Assembly (NCBI RefSeq): GCF_035046485.1 | Contig: NC_085138.1 | Coordinates: 19,969,440 to 20,033,439 of the forward strand | Direction: 5' to 3' | From: Aedes albopictus | Lineage: Eukaryota > Arthropoda > Insecta > Diptera > Culicidae | Length of the DNA: 64,000 bases | In this document: positions 42,290-53,849 of the stretch, one piece after another | Numbering within the stretch: the stretch's first letter is position 1 | How the letters are laid out: each line of letters opens with the position of its first letter | Translations under genes and position numbers: made by a program | The notes under the pieces: model-generated | The model's input: only the letters and a program-made list of their open reading frames with translations | Database searches by the model: none | What the model was told of the DNA's origin: nothing

Positions 42290-44500
42290 CCTCTAGAAGT
42301 TTCCTGACGAACTTTTCTTAGATTTCCTTCAGGATTTTTCCAAGAAATCCTACAGCGATTTCTTCGGTACTTCCTCCTGGGATTTCTGCGGAAAATCCTC
42401 GTGGGATACTTCCAAGGATTCCTCCAGAGATTTTTGCAGGGATTCTTCTAAACAAACCTCCAGGACTTCCTCTAGAGATTTTTTCAGAAGTTCCTCTAGA
42501 TATTTCTTCAGGAATTCTTCTTGGCATTCACCCAGGAACTACTCCAGGGGTTCCTTCAGGAATTACTCCAAGGGTTCCTCCAGGAATTGATCCAAGGTTT
42601 CTTTCAGTGATTTCCTCAGGAATTGCTTCAGGGATTCCCGTAAGGAATCCCTCCAGGGATTTCTCCAGGAATTCTTCCAGAGATTCCTCCAGGAATTCCT
42701 CTAGAGATTTCTCCAATATTTTCTCAAAAGATTCCTCCAGGGTTTCCTCTAGAGATTCCTCCAGAAATTCCTACAGGCATGTCTCCAGGAATTTATCCAT
42801 GGATACCTCTAGGAAGTGCTCCAAGGTCTCGTTCAGGAATTCCTACAGGAATTCTTCCAGGCATTCCTACAGAGATTCATCTAGGAATTACTCAAAGGAA
42901 CCCTCTAGGGATTTCTCCAGGAATTCCTTCTGGTATTCTTCCAAGGATTTCTGCTGGGATTCTCCTAAGTATTCCGCCAGGAATTTGTCCAGAAATTTCT
43001 TCAAAGATAACTCCAGGTATTCCTTCAGGCATTCCTCCGGGAATATCTCCATGCATTCCTCTACGGATTCGTCCAGGAATTCCTCCAGAATTTTCTCCAG
43101 CAATTCCTACAGGAGTTCCTTCTAGAGTTTATTTGAAAATTTCTCCAGGAATTCTTTCAGGGATTCCACCTAAAACTCCTTCAGGTGTTCCTCTAGGCAT
43201 TCCTCCAGGTATTTCTCCAGGAAAACCGGTAGGATTTTATCCAAGAATTGCTCCAGGAGTTCCTCCAAAAATTCCACCAGGTATTCTTCCAATCCTTCAG
43301 GAATTCCGCCTGAGATTCTTCCACGAATTGTGTCAGGGTTTCCCCCAAGATTTTTTCAAGTAATTCTTCCAGAGATACCTCCAGGAACTGCTTCAGGAAT
43401 TCATCCAAAAATTTATCCAGGAATTCTTCCAGGAATTCCTCCAGATATTCGTCTGGGGATACCTCTAGGAATTGCTTCCAGGAGTCCTCCAAGAATATAA
43501 CTAGGAATTCTTTCAGGGATTCCTCCAGGAATTTCACTAGGAAATTCTCCAGAATTTCTTCAAGAAATTTCTTCAGAAATTGCTCCAGAGATTCCTTTTG
43601 GAATTCAATTAAAGATTCCTCCAGGAATTCCTTCAGGGGATGCTCTAGGTAATCCTTAAGGAAAATTAACGAAATCCTCCAGATATTCCTTCACAAATTC
43701 TTCCAGGTATTCCTCTAGGGATTCCTCCCGAAATTCTTGCTTGAATTTCTTCAGGAGCTCCTTCCAGGGAGTCCTCCAATGATCCCTCCAGGAATTCCTG
43801 CAGATATTCTATCAGGAATTGCTCCAGGGATTTGACCAGATCATTCCGTCAGGAATTTCGCCAGGAATTTTCTCCAAGATTTTCTCCAGGGATTTTTAAA
43901 GGAATTTCTGCAGGTATTCCTTCAGAAATCCCTCCACGAATTTTTCCTGGTATTCCTACAGGAATTTCTCCAGGAATTCCTCCAGAAATTCATCCAGAAA
44001 TTCATCCGAAAATCCCCCCCTCCCCTCATATATTGCTCCAAGAATTCCTCCAGAGATTCCTCTAGCGATGTCTCCAATGATGCCTCTAGATATTGGTTTT
44101 AGGAGTTCTTCCAGGAAATCCAGGAATCCCTTCAAATATTTTTCCGGCAATTCCTCCAGGCATTCTTTCAAAAATTCCGCCGGAAATTCTTCCAACAATT
44201 GTGTCAAGGATTCTTCCTGGGATTCCTGCAGGGATTCTCCCCGGAATTTCTACAGTAATTTATTAAAGATTTTTTCTAAGGGTTCCTCCAGTTATTCTTC
44301 CAGAGATTCATCCAGAAATTTCTCCAAGAATTTATTCAGGCATTCCTCCAGGGGTTTCTACTGGAATTCCACTAGCCTTCAGGAATTCCTCCAGGCAATC
44401 CCAGATTCCTCTTAGGATTCCTCCTGGAATTTTCCGGGAATATAATCAGAGATTCCTCCAGGAATTCTTTCCACGATTGCTCCAGGAATTGATCCAAGTG
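42290..44500. repeat. Main 12-nt-register array (about 2.2 kb)
   Basis: Consensus ATTCCTCCAGGA. In 42650-42860 successive 12-mers (ATTTCTCCAGGA, ATTCTTCCAGAG, ATTCCTCCAGGA, ATTCCTCTAGAG) stay in exact phase with no indel. Because 12 is a multiple of three, long ORFs open in several frames at once (172 and 194 codons on plus, 114 on minus), encoding IPPG-, SRNS- or FLEE-type four-residue repeats; none is a gene. Confidence 0.95.
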
Positions 44501-44794
44501 TTTCTCCTCAAGGGCTGAAAGTCTCTCAAATAAAGATAAATCAATCAAATCAATGTTTCTCCTCAGATCATCAACGTGTGGTTTTACGACTGTGGATTCT
44601 ACACTTGATAGGAATTTCTCGCCTCTGGCAGTCTGAGTGGGTGGCAAAAGGCTGTTTTGCTCCTACATCCGACGTTTCGGTTATATTTATTCAACCTTCT
44701 TCAGGGAATCAAAATTATTTTCAAAAACAATTTCTTAATTTACAAACCCTATTTTTCCCATAGCGCTACTTACAACAGCTTACAGTAGTGGAGT
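44501..44794. other. SINE-2 3' fragment and unrelated sequence between arrays
   Basis: CTCAAGGGCTGAAAGTCTCT with AAATAAAGATAAATCAATC (44507-44555) is a plus-strand 3' end of SINE-2. 44570-44790 has no recognised feature. Confidence 0.5.
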
Positions 44795-45125
44795 TTCTCC
44801 AGGGATTCCTCCAGAAATTTCTCAAGGGATTTGTTCAGATATTTCTCAGGGGAGTCCTCCAGGCATTCATTTAGGCATTCCTTCAGGCATTCCTTCGAAC
44901 ATTCTTTCAGGGATACCTCCTGGAATTCCTCCCGAAATTCCTCCAGGTTTTTCTCAAAAGATTTCTCCAGGAATTCCTTCATAAATTCCTCCAGGCATTC
45001 CTCCAGGAGTTTGTTCAGGAATTCCTCCATGTCTTCTTCCAGGATTTTTTTTCTAGGAATCCCTTCAGGAAATGCTCCGGGAATTCTTCCAGGGATTGTT
45101 CCAGGTATATCCCTAGTGATTTTTT
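44795..45125. repeat. 12-nt-register array block
   Basis: GATTCCTCCAGAAATTTCTC onward keeps the 12-nt phase; GGCATTCCTTCA repeats at 44873-44900. Confidence 0.85.
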
Positions 45126-45129
45126 CATA

Positions 45130-45315
45130 TATATATTTTTTTTTATCTGTTTTAACGAGATTTTTAGCCCTAGGCTAGTTCATCTCGGGACCCACGCTTT
45201 ACTTCCCTTCCGAAGGAAGAACTCACATTTTGCGAGTTTGTCGGGAGTGGGATTCGATCCCAGGTCCTCGGCGTGATAGTCAAGTGTTCTAACCATCACA
45301 CCAGGTCCGCTCCAC
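45130..45315 (-). mobile_element. tRNA-derived SINE-2, near complete
   Basis: On the minus strand: head GTGGAGCGGACCTGGTGTGA with TGGTTAGAACAC (A-box region), B-box GGATCGAATCCCAC, body GAACTAGCCTAGGGCTAAAA and an A-rich/TA tail ending near 45130. It defines the family whose 3' ends occur at 15030, 41230, 44507 and 50497. Confidence 0.75.
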
Positions 45316-45339
45316 TTTTTCAAATAAAACAAACAAAAA

Positions 45340-45690
45340 TTTATTCAGGGATTCGTTCAGGAATTTCGAAAATTTCTCCATCATCACCCAAGAATATCTC
45401 CAGGGATGCCTCCAGGAATACCTGAATACTTTTTATTATTATTTCGAGGATTTCTTGGGAAATATCTGCTGCGATTTGTATTGAAATTCTTTGTGATAGC
45501 ATACAAGAGCCATGAAACTCTCCAAAAAGTCATCCAGGATTTATTTCACAATTTTCTCCAGGAAATTCTTTAGATGTTTATCCACGGATTTCTTCAAGAA
45601 TTCATCCACGAGTTCCTTCAAGAATACTCCCTGCAGTTCCTGCAAAAGAAATCCTTCAGAAATTCGTCCTTCGATTCTTTCAGGAATATA
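45340..45690. repeat. 12-nt-register array block, diverged
   Basis: GGGATTCGTTCAGGAATTTC and TTCTTCAAGAATTCATCCAC phrases recur; it ends at the MITE at 45691. Confidence 0.7.
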
Positions 45691-45903
45691 GGGTCTGGGA
45701 CCATTTGGGCAGGAGCACCTATTTTGGGCACTTGCTGCCTTAACTCAGTCAATTTAAAACCGATTGACTTGAATTCTTGAACATGGCTAGATACTGTGCG
45801 TACCTGATCGAGTCTCGAAAATCAAGTCAATTGGTTCAAAATTGCCTGAGTTATAGCTGCAAGTGCCCAAAATAGGTGCTCCTGCCCAAATGGTCCCAGA
45901 CTC
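45691..45903. mobile_element. 213-bp MITE, intact copy 3
   Basis: GGGTCTGGGACCATTTGGGC is mirrored by CCCAAATGGTCCCAGACTC, with TA at 45689-45690 and 45904-45905. It lies within array sequence, so it inserted after the array formed. Confidence 0.9.
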
Positions 45904-45905
45904 TA

Positions 45906-46190
45906 TCTTCAGATTATTTTTTTTTCTCTAAGAAGTTATCCGCAGATTTCTTCAGGAACTCCTCCAGAGATTACTCTAGAAGTTTTTTTCAGGGATGTCT
46001 TGAAGGACAAACATTTAGAATGTCTTTCAGAGATTCTTCCAAAAAAAATGCCAAGGGATTGCTTAAAAAAATCCACTAAAATGCCTCAAGGCTTTCTTCC
46101 AACGATTGTTTTAGGACTTATCTTAGCCTTCCTTCCAGTATTTAATCAGGGATCTCCTACTGAAAATTGTGTTAGGATTTCTCCAGAAAT
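45906..46190. repeat. 12-nt-type array remnant
   Basis: Phrases like TTCTTCAGGAACTCCTCCAG continue from before the MITE, increasingly diverged toward 46190. Confidence 0.6.
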
Positions 46191-46269
46191 TGTTTTAGAT
46201 ATTTACAAGAAAAAAAAATATGAGCTTCAGAAGAAATATGGCACGAGTAAAGGAAAATCTTTATTCTTC

Positions 46270-46660
46270 TGGAAATTGGCCGTTGCTACCAGCACCACGC
46301 TAATCTGGAGGACGGCATCTGGCGGCGTCGCATGAACTACAAATTGTACCAAGTACATATATAAAGAGATGAATATAGTGATGCGAATAAAACACGACAG
46401 GCTACGGTGGGCTGGGCACGCAGCTCGTATGCCGGAGGAATGACAAGCTAAATCCATATTCAGCAGAGAACCAGGAAAGGGCCGTCGGCTTCCTGGTAGG
46501 CCGTGCACACGGTGGCTTATTGCAGTTGAGGAGGACCTAAGGGCTCTAAACGTTCAGGGTGACTGAAAGCGATTGGCCCAGGACCGACACCAGTGGAGGC
46601 GAATGCTACATTCGGCGTAGACTCACCGTTACGAGTTGTAGCCCATCAAGTATCAAGTAA
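46270..46660 (+). pseudogene. LINE-C 3' end: C-terminal RT region
   Basis: In changing plus-strand frames: WRRRMNYKLYQVY, RLRWAGHAARMPEE, IFSREPGKGRRLPGRP, VEEDLRALNVQGDW and RTDTSGGECYIRR-like sequence ending with ATCAAGTATCAAGTAAGTA, a short repeat tail. Distinct from LINE-A and LINE-B but in the same C-terminal style. Confidence 0.75.
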
Positions 46661-47280
46661 GTATTGTACAAAATAGAACAGCGCGACTGCTGAAAGGTTA
46701 AACAATACTATTAGAATATAATGTATTACTTTGAATTCCCTCGTGTTTATATAGTTATAAAAGTTAGTATGTAAAAATTTACTAAGGGTGCTCGCTAAGT
46801 CCGTATGTCATTAATTTACACCTTTTTCGAAGTGTGGAACATACCTATGTCTGCGTCCATTAGTTTCACCTCCAATGGATGCATCAACGAGTCACGCGCA
46901 GAGAATGATCGAGTATATTTTTAGAACAGCCAACAGCCACTACTGCAGTCGCGGCGGAAATTTATTCCATCCAACGAGCTCTAATTATAGCTCGTGGGCG
47001 GACGGTTTCTTCCGTTTACCATTATCCGCGGCAGATCGACTAACCAGACCTGGCATGGCAAGGCAAGATCAGAATGGGAACCGGCTCACGTGCAACGGGA
47101 AATCATAACTTTATGGATGGCTTATTACAAAGTATCCGATGCCGATGTATGCTCCATCGGGAAATTCGTGATTTTCTTGAGCATTTTTCGGGGAGATTCC
47201 GAAGAGAACAACGATTAGAATATCTTTAAGCTATTTCCTACTAGGAAACATAAACACCCGTCATCAAAACACAAAATGTC
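46661..47280. other. Unrecognised
   Basis: A plus-strand ORF at 46875-47108 starts MDASTSHAQRMIEY; no family was recognised and no splice context supports it. Confidence 0.3.
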
Positions 47281-48186
47281 TCTGAAAAGTGGCACGGCAT
47301 CGTCGAAGCTAGGAGACTGCGAGTCACATCAAAATCCCAACAGTAATGTCGACAAAATAGAAATGAGTCTTCGAATAAAAAAAAATATGTCCACTTGTTG
47401 TAGAATGCGCGCAGCTTTTGATGCTAGGTATTTGTGCCTATCTTAGTCTCATTAAGGATGTGCAACATGAAAAATCACTCACAGCGCAATGTATACGCTT
47501 CAAACTTAATGATACAAACTTTTAACACACGTGCTCACTTCCACTGTTGATCTTACGATGCACTAGAGTGGGATTTATCTTCAATATTTGATTTAATTGC
47601 GATCACAAATCGCGAGCCACTCGCACCTATCTTCAGCACACCGTAAAATTTTCATCTCATCGCGGTCCACCGGGTGGCCCCTTTTTCATCTCAACAGTAT
47701 TTACAGCAAATCCACAACCACTCTCACATTTTCTCATCGTAGAGCATTCTGCACTCACCCACTAACGCACTCCCTTTCCCTAGCAGGTGACAGTTTCAGT
47801 GTGATTGTTTTCCTCTCTCGCAAAGGAGAAGTCACAACAATGTGCGGCGCGACGAATCGTCTATGCTCGCTCCCCACGTTTTTCACTCGCATACATTCAC
47901 AGCTGATTGGCAAATCAGTGCTGCCGAACTGGATGATAGTTCGTAAAGCTTGAGCGGTAGCAGCATATTTAGATGAAAACCAAACCAAATATTTTGAAAG
48001 AAATGGCGTTGGAAAATGAAATTATTGATCGATTTGCGTAGAAGTTCGATTACCAAGATGTTAAACCAAGAAACGACCATATTCTGATTGAAAAAACATC
48101 GTATTTGTAGTGACCAAATCTCATTCAATTAACTACTTGTTTCTTGATGTCTGGCACCGCTGTGATGCTTGCTTTGGTGCTTCGGC
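47281..48186. promoter_or_regulatory. Candidate host 5'/regulatory region
   Basis: Few recognisable repeats; 47560-47850 has mixed composition with CACTCCC/CTCACA-rich runs, similar to the 24-26 kb region. Several short ORFs on both strands lack motifs. Direction unknown. Confidence 0.25.
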
Positions 48187-48539
48187 AGAGATGTGCGCCG
48201 CGGTTAAAACATCCAAGAGCAAATTTTCAATACGTCCTAAGTAACAAAATAAACAAAAATGAGGTTTTTGTATATTTCAATACCTAATAAACTGCTTTAC
48301 ACTATTGTGCAAAATAAAAAATCAACAGTAATTAAAATCTTTTGAAATTGAAAAAAATAAACCGACCTAAGTAACAAAGTGAGCACTTTTCAAATGTGTC
48401 GCTTTGTCGTTACAATGACTTATGTAACGCTCATAACTCCCACCTGACGTAAGTGCGCTGTCAAAACGTCCTATGTAACAAAATCATGTAAACACGATTG
48501 AAAAGTGTTTACGCCAAAACAAAAACACTATTAACCCGA

Positions 48540-49345
48540 ACCTCGATCGAAATAGTCTCCGGTGGAAGCTCTGGTGGAGGGAAACCCAGCCTACCGGTAC
48601 TGAAATCGGCTACCAAGTCAAGCTAGCAGTGTACTGTGACACTCTCAGCACAAAAAAAGGTGTTTCCGGAAGTAATACATGAGGTGAAAAGTGTTCTCCC
48701 GCTGCAAGTGCAACCGGAAGCAATGGGAGCAATGGATCATCGTCCTCTAGGCTCTAGAGATATTGATTGCGACAAGGATCAAGATAGAAGCGAGGAGAAA
48801 TAGAAAAATTACCGTCGTCGTTTGCACCGAGCTCATCCTCGTTTTGCTTCGCCTCGGTTTCAAGTGAGTTTCAAACAATGATGCAATATTTTTTGGCGTT
48901 GCTCAAATGTTCTATCTTTTTTGCTTCCACAGACCCCATCCACTTCCATCGGTTCTGCATCGTCAGTTCAGTTGCAACAGCGACTCTGGAAGTTCATGTA
49001 TTAATGCAGCAATGCAGGCAAGAACTTACATCGTGAAACTCAGCTCTGGCGAAATTAAGCTGAACATTAGCGACCACAAAAAAGTGCTCCGAAAGTGGCA
49101 GCAGCATCAAGTCTTCCTCGCTATAGTCGTCAACTTCCAAGAGGAGCTCAAAATCCGGAACCAAGCCACCAAGTATCTCCAGTGGGTCTATGCCACCGAA
49201 AAATACCCAAGCTCACAAAGCTGCAATGGCACTTATCGACTGACAACTGGATGTAGCAGCAACACATTTTTAATAGCATTATCAATTCAGAATGCATCAA
49301 AATTAAATAAACAAAAATGTTTTATCGATTAATTCCAGAAGTTTC
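48540..49345 (+). CDS. Possible two-exon gene inside the 4.26-kb element, unidentified
   Basis: A 69-base intron is plausible: TTCAA|GTGAGT at 48863/48864 and CTTCCACAG ending at 48932. Exon 2 is open to 49332 (QARTYIVKLSSGEIKLNISD, LRKWQQHQVFLAIVVNFQEE, KYLQWVYATEKYPSS), and AATAAA lies at 49306-49311. Joined to exon 1 the frame stays open upstream only to a stop near 48750, with no start codon. So it may be decayed, use another upstream exon, or be an exon captured by the element. No domain was recognised. Confidence 0.35.
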
Positions 49346-49403
49346 AATCTCAATTTATTTAATTAAAAAGAAGACAATCCCACAAGAAAACAACGTTGAT
49401 GTA

Positions 49404-50348
49404 CAGTGTATCAAACAATTGTCCGTACAGCAATTTTTTTGTCAAAATAATTTTTCCTTCAAATGTTTATAACTTTTTTATACGTCAATCAAAAACGCTG
49501 AAATTTTGACCAATCATAAACCATCTATTGAAGCTCCATTGATAAAATTTTGAGCGAGATCGAATAAGTTTTCTGAAAGTTATAGAACTTTTAGTAAAAC
49601 TTATAAGATTTTTGAACACATTTTTAAAACATTATATTTCAATATATAGTCGATTAAACTTTTTCAATCTTTTTTGTGTTACAGCTTATACCTAAGGCTT
49701 TCATATGCAGCTTTGTTTGAGGTTTTATGTTCACTGCAAAAAATATGAAAAATCTGTGTATGTTCAGAGTATTATTTGGAAATTTATCATATTTTGATCA
49801 CTAAAAGTGTCAAGTGTTTTCAACTTTTTTAAACTCTCTTTATGTAATATTTTTATACAGGACCTACTAAACAACATATGAAGAGTAGGTCCTATGCATT
49901 TTTCGTTCAGTTAATTCACTTTTATTGGTCGAAAACGTTTGGCAGATTGTATGTGCAGAATATGGTATTTTTTTAAATATCGTCAACCACATAAGCAAAT
50001 TTTTCATATTTTTTGTAGTGAATATAAAACCTGAAACGAAGCTGCATATGAAAGCCTTAGGTATAAGCTGTAACACAAAAAAGATTGAAAAAGTTTCAAC
50101 GACTACATATTGAGATATAATGTTTTGAAAATGTGTTCAAAAATCTTATAAGTTTTACTAAAAGTTCTATAACTTTCAGAAAACTTATTCGATCTCGCTT
50201 AAAATTTTACCAATGGAGCAGTAATATATAGGTTATAATTGCTCAAAATTTCAGCGTTTTTGATTGACGTATAAAAAAGTTATAAACATTTGAAGGAAAA
50301 ATTATTTTGACCAAAAATTTACTGTACGGACAATTGTTTGATACACTG
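49404..50348. mobile_element. Foldback element, 945 bp, arms about 370 bp, TA target
   Basis: CAGTGTATCAAACAATTGTC at the left is mirrored by GACAATTGTTTGATACACTG at the right, with TA at 49402-49403 and 50349-50350. Arms agree closely to about 49770 and from about 49980. The middle 200 bases differ, with AGGACCTACT/AGTAGGTCCT as a small central hairpin. Confidence 0.85.
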
Positions 50349-51340
50349 TATATCAGCTTAAAACAAATCCGCGCGAGAGCCAAATTATATGTACAAATCC
50401 GCGAAAATCGCAAAATTCGCGAAATCCACGTAGTTGTAACAGCCCTGGAGCCCAGGCTGGAACCCTAATAACTGTACCGCACAGATACCTTTCACTGAAG
50501 AGATGAACCAGCCTCGGGCTGCAAATCTCTCTAATAAAGACACCTAACCTAAGAAGCCTTTCACGTGCAAATAAATGTAATTGGAACACCTCTGTACATA
50601 TTTCTGGAGTGAAGGCCTGATTACAATTATCAATGATCATATTTACTTAGGAATATTTTTGAGTAAGTCCTTATCAACAGCGTATGTAGCTCACAGCAGC
50701 TTCATGCATGACTAACTTCAATCAGGTTGTCCCAGGCCATCCCAGGTACTCAGGAATCTTGTAAATAGTCCATGCAGTGACGTCAATAAGCGAATAACAT
50801 TCGTGTGGTTTGAGAATAATAAACGTCAATGAGTCATCTATGGTTCAGAAGTGTTGAGTACAAGGTTGAGTACCTCAAGGACTCAAAGAACTTCAAATTT
50901 GATGTTTGAAACCCCTAGCAACTTCTTATATCATTTAGCAACTAAATGTGCAAACTTTCTTTGAAATACTTAACTTAGTTTATAAGAGATCTTTGAGGGT
51001 GCAAATAGTATTTGGCCATTTTTTCCCAACTCTGACCCAGTAAATAACGTACCGGCATTTACGTTGTCTAAAACTCCAATAAAATGTTGATCGTATATGT
51101 GGTATCAACCTACTAGTAGTAGCATTCTTGACTGTACCTGAAACTGCTAATATACCCTCGGCGCTATAAATACTTGTGATCATAGAATTACAGGTCAGAG
51201 ACTAGAGTTTCTTTTTTATTCTTGATGTATTTAAACTATTTATTTTTAAAAACGATTAGTTCGCTAGTTGGACTGAAACATTTTCAATTAGTCGGGATTG
51301 TTTCCAGCGTTGTCAATTAAAATCAAATAAGCTTAAGCTT
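50349..51340. other. Interior of the 4.26-kb element; SINE-2 3' end at 50497-50550
   Basis: GATGAACCAGCCTCGGGCTG with AATAAAGACACC is a plus-strand SINE-2 end. CGCGAAAATCGCAAAATTCG phrases lie at 50395-50445. No gene recognised. Confidence 0.45.
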
Positions 51341-51990
51341 TTGGAAGAGAACTCCCGCAGTTTAATGGATTATCCATGATGGAAGCTTCGGCGTCAGCTA
51401 GTGCCAGGATATCCTCCCAGCCGAGCTCATGACCTCGTTCTCATCGTTTCTGAAACCCAGCGGTAAGTGCGGGCGGCCAGCTATTTTATCGAACGAGAGA
51501 AGGGTCGTCTCAACAGAAGGATGATCAGATCTTTGTGTCGTTCTTGTTGGCTTCAGCACGCCTCCGGGTGATTCCGCTAATAAAACTGGTTGTTATAGTG
51601 GGTGCGCGGTAGCTGTTGTTCTGGGACTTCTATAACGGGCACCAACTGCTTGCTCTAATATTCCTGGAGCGGTTCACATAGCGGCAATGAAACAGACGTC
51701 TCTGGTTTTCCTTTTCCTGACCAACGGAAGCGAAATGTGTGCATCTCTGGTGGCGGAATCACAGGTCGTCAGCGAGACCAGAAGGGCTTGATATTAGCGG
51801 TCCTTATGTTCCTCTTCCTTCTCTCGGCATCATTATCGTAGAATGGGAACCCAATGTTCCTAGACTTCTGATCTGATGGCCAGTAGGGCAAAATTATATT
51901 GGTGATTAATCGCCACAGGTCCTTACTTTTGACCGCACCAACGCACCGGTGTTACGTGGGAAACACTTTCTGAAGAAGAAAATAATCATT
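51341..51990. other. G+C-richer interior, possible decayed coding sequence
   Basis: Base composition resembles coding DNA, but stops are frequent in all frames and no motif was recognised. It could be the remnant of a transposase gene. Confidence 0.3.
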
Positions 51991-52527
51991 AATTAATCGT
52001 ATTTTTCTGTTAAAATGTTAAAACATACCTTTTTTGCTGGAGAAACTCGTTTGGCTTAAGTGCCAATTTTTCACTCCCAACGACGTATGTCGATCTGACT
52101 TAACCAACATGACAGCTGGCATCATGACGTAAACAGACCGACGTAAGCAACATAATTTCGCGTAACGCGACGTAACGCACCCGACGAAAGTAACCGAGAG
52201 CTTTCAGAATGACTTAACAAAATGTCTTATCTATTTTTTCAGGCACCAAACGACATAGAATAGTTTTATTGCAAAAAATTAATATTTTTTTGATCTTTAT
52301 CCATATTTTTTATTAGGGAGCAATAGACATTGTTATCTGATATCGTTTGCGCATATTCATTATATTGGTTTCGGTTTCACCGTTAAATAGGAATTAAAAA
52401 TGAAAACCAAAACTTTGAATTCGATTTTCGCGATAAAACCAAAATGTTACTTAGGGCGTATTGAAAATTTGCTCTTGATTTTTGGTCGTCGGCGGCGGCG
52501 GCGTTAAAAATGAGAATTCAATATACC

Positions 52528-52756
52528 GCATTTAGTTCACCACTGGACTGCGAACTGCGACTTCATAAGTGCAAAAACGTAAATAAAAGTGCGCGTTTGC
52601 ATCAAATCAGGTTGATGTCTTCGGCGCACTATTTCTTCAATCCATGGTGAACAAGTGCTCTGAAGACACCGAGTTGATTTGATGCAATCGCGCACTTTTA
52701 TTAGCGTTTTCGCACTCGTGAAAACTAGTGCGATAGTCCAGTGGTGAACTAAATGC
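52528..52756. mobile_element. MITE with GCATTTAGTTCACCACTGG ends (229 bp)
   Basis: GCATTTAGTTCACCACTGGA is mirrored by CCAGTGGTGAACTAAATGC; AAAAGTGCGCGTTTGCATCA is mirrored by TGATGCAATCGCGCACTTTT. Non-coding. Confidence 0.85.
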
Positions 52757-52989
52757 ACTATATTTCGCTCTTTTACATCTCATATAGCGAAACATTTTAA
52801 CAAACTATACTTTGCATATGAGAATGTAAATACACTAAAACCTCAATTTATGCATGTTATTTTTATGCACTTTTTAATTTATGCACCTTTTTTATGACCT
52901 GCATAAATTAAGGGAAAGCTACTCAGAACCAATATTGTGCATAAGAATATTTAATAATGACGGTAACTATTGCAACGGCGGCTAAAGGG

Positions 52990-53400
52990 TGTTTATAAGG
53001 ATGAGCAAATGGAAGTCACAGGGGAGTTTCAGGGGGTTCCCAGGGGTTTCCACGAGGTACCAGGAGATCTCCGGGGTGTTTTCGGGATCTGAGGGGGTTT
53101 TCGAAAGCATTGCAGAGAGTTTCAGAGGATTTTCGACGGGGTTTGGAGGCGTTACTGGTACGTTTTCGGGGGTTTCCGAGGAGCTCACGTGCGTTAAACG
53201 GGTGCAAGTGGGTCTTAGATGGATTCGGAGGCGTTAGGCAGGCGTTTTTGGGGGTTCAGATGCGTTACATTGGGTCCGAGGGGATTTTAGAGGGATTTTG
53301 GAGGCATTTCAGGAAGTTTCAGAGCATTTTTGGCGGGATTCAGAGGCCTTACGGAGGCGTTTTCGGGGGTTTCGGAGCGTCGCAGGTGCGTTACATGCAT
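52990..53400. repeat. G-rich degenerate array inside the pogo-like element
   Basis: Units of about 10-11 nt (GTTTCAGGGG, GGTTTCCGAGG, GGAGGCGTTT) like those of the 5280-6335 array; a second block lies at 53590-53705. ORFs here are by-products. Confidence 0.75.
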
Positions 53401-53588
53401 ACGCGCCAACTTGTGACGTAGTTGGGGGGGGGGCGAGGCCTCTCAAAATCAACCAAATTCGTAAAATTTCGACGCAGTTCATCTAGTTTAGGCATATTTA
53501 CGTGAAAACTAGTGCATTGAGCTAAAAAAAGGTGAATTTTGTCCAATTTTGGAGCTTCGCCCCCCCAACTACGTCACAAGTTGGCGCC
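53398..53588. mobile_element. MITE with GCGCCAACTTGTGACGTAG ends
   Basis: GCGCCAACTTGTGACGTAGT then GGGGGG is mirrored by CCCCCC then AACTACGTCACAAGTTGGCG. Array sequence continues on both sides, so it inserted into the array. Confidence 0.85.
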
Positions 53589-53849
53589 TATGGTTCATGG
53601 GGTACGAGGCGGTTTAAGGGGAATTTTGGAGCCATTTCAGAAAGTTTCAGAGCATTTTCGGCGGGATTCAGAGGCGTTACGGAAGCGTTATGGAGGAGTT
53701 TTTTATGCACAAATTTCCCTCATTTTATGCCTTTTTTAATTTATGCACCCCCAGCCATGTGCATAAATTGAGGTTTTAGTGTAGTAACTTGTAATTGCGC
53801 ACTCATATATAGTGCGGCAGACAATTAAACGTTCCATAATAAATAAAAA

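Larger units (their letters stand above)
48214..52477. mobile_element. 4.26-kb DNA element with 30-bp inverted ends, possible spliced ORF
   Basis: Left end CAAGAGCAAATTTTCAATAC then GTCCTAAGTAACA; the right end is its inverse, TGTTACTTAGGGCGTATTG and AAATTTGCTCTTG, with one mismatch. Subterminal regions on both sides carry ACGTAAGTAAC / GACGTAACGC-type motifs (48365-48500, 52080-52240). No known transposase was recognised. A foldback element is nested at 49404-50348. Confidence 0.7.
52833..53781. mobile_element. pogo-like TIR element, 949 bp, filled with a G-rich array
   Basis: CACTAAAACCTCAATTTATG is mirrored by CATAAATTGAGGTTTTAGTG, with TA at 52831-52832 and 53782-53783. ACCTC in the end resembles pogo/Tigger termini. 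The interior is mainly degenerate G-rich repeats (GTTTCAGAG, GGGATTCAGAGGCGTTACGG), interrupted by the MITE at 53398-53588. No transposase. Confidence 0.75.

Noticed and set aside
42607..43363. Long plus-strand ORFs of 172 and 194 codons
   Set aside because: They lie in the 12-nt array; several frames on both strands are open at once because the period is a multiple of three. No start context, domain or splice signal supports a gene.
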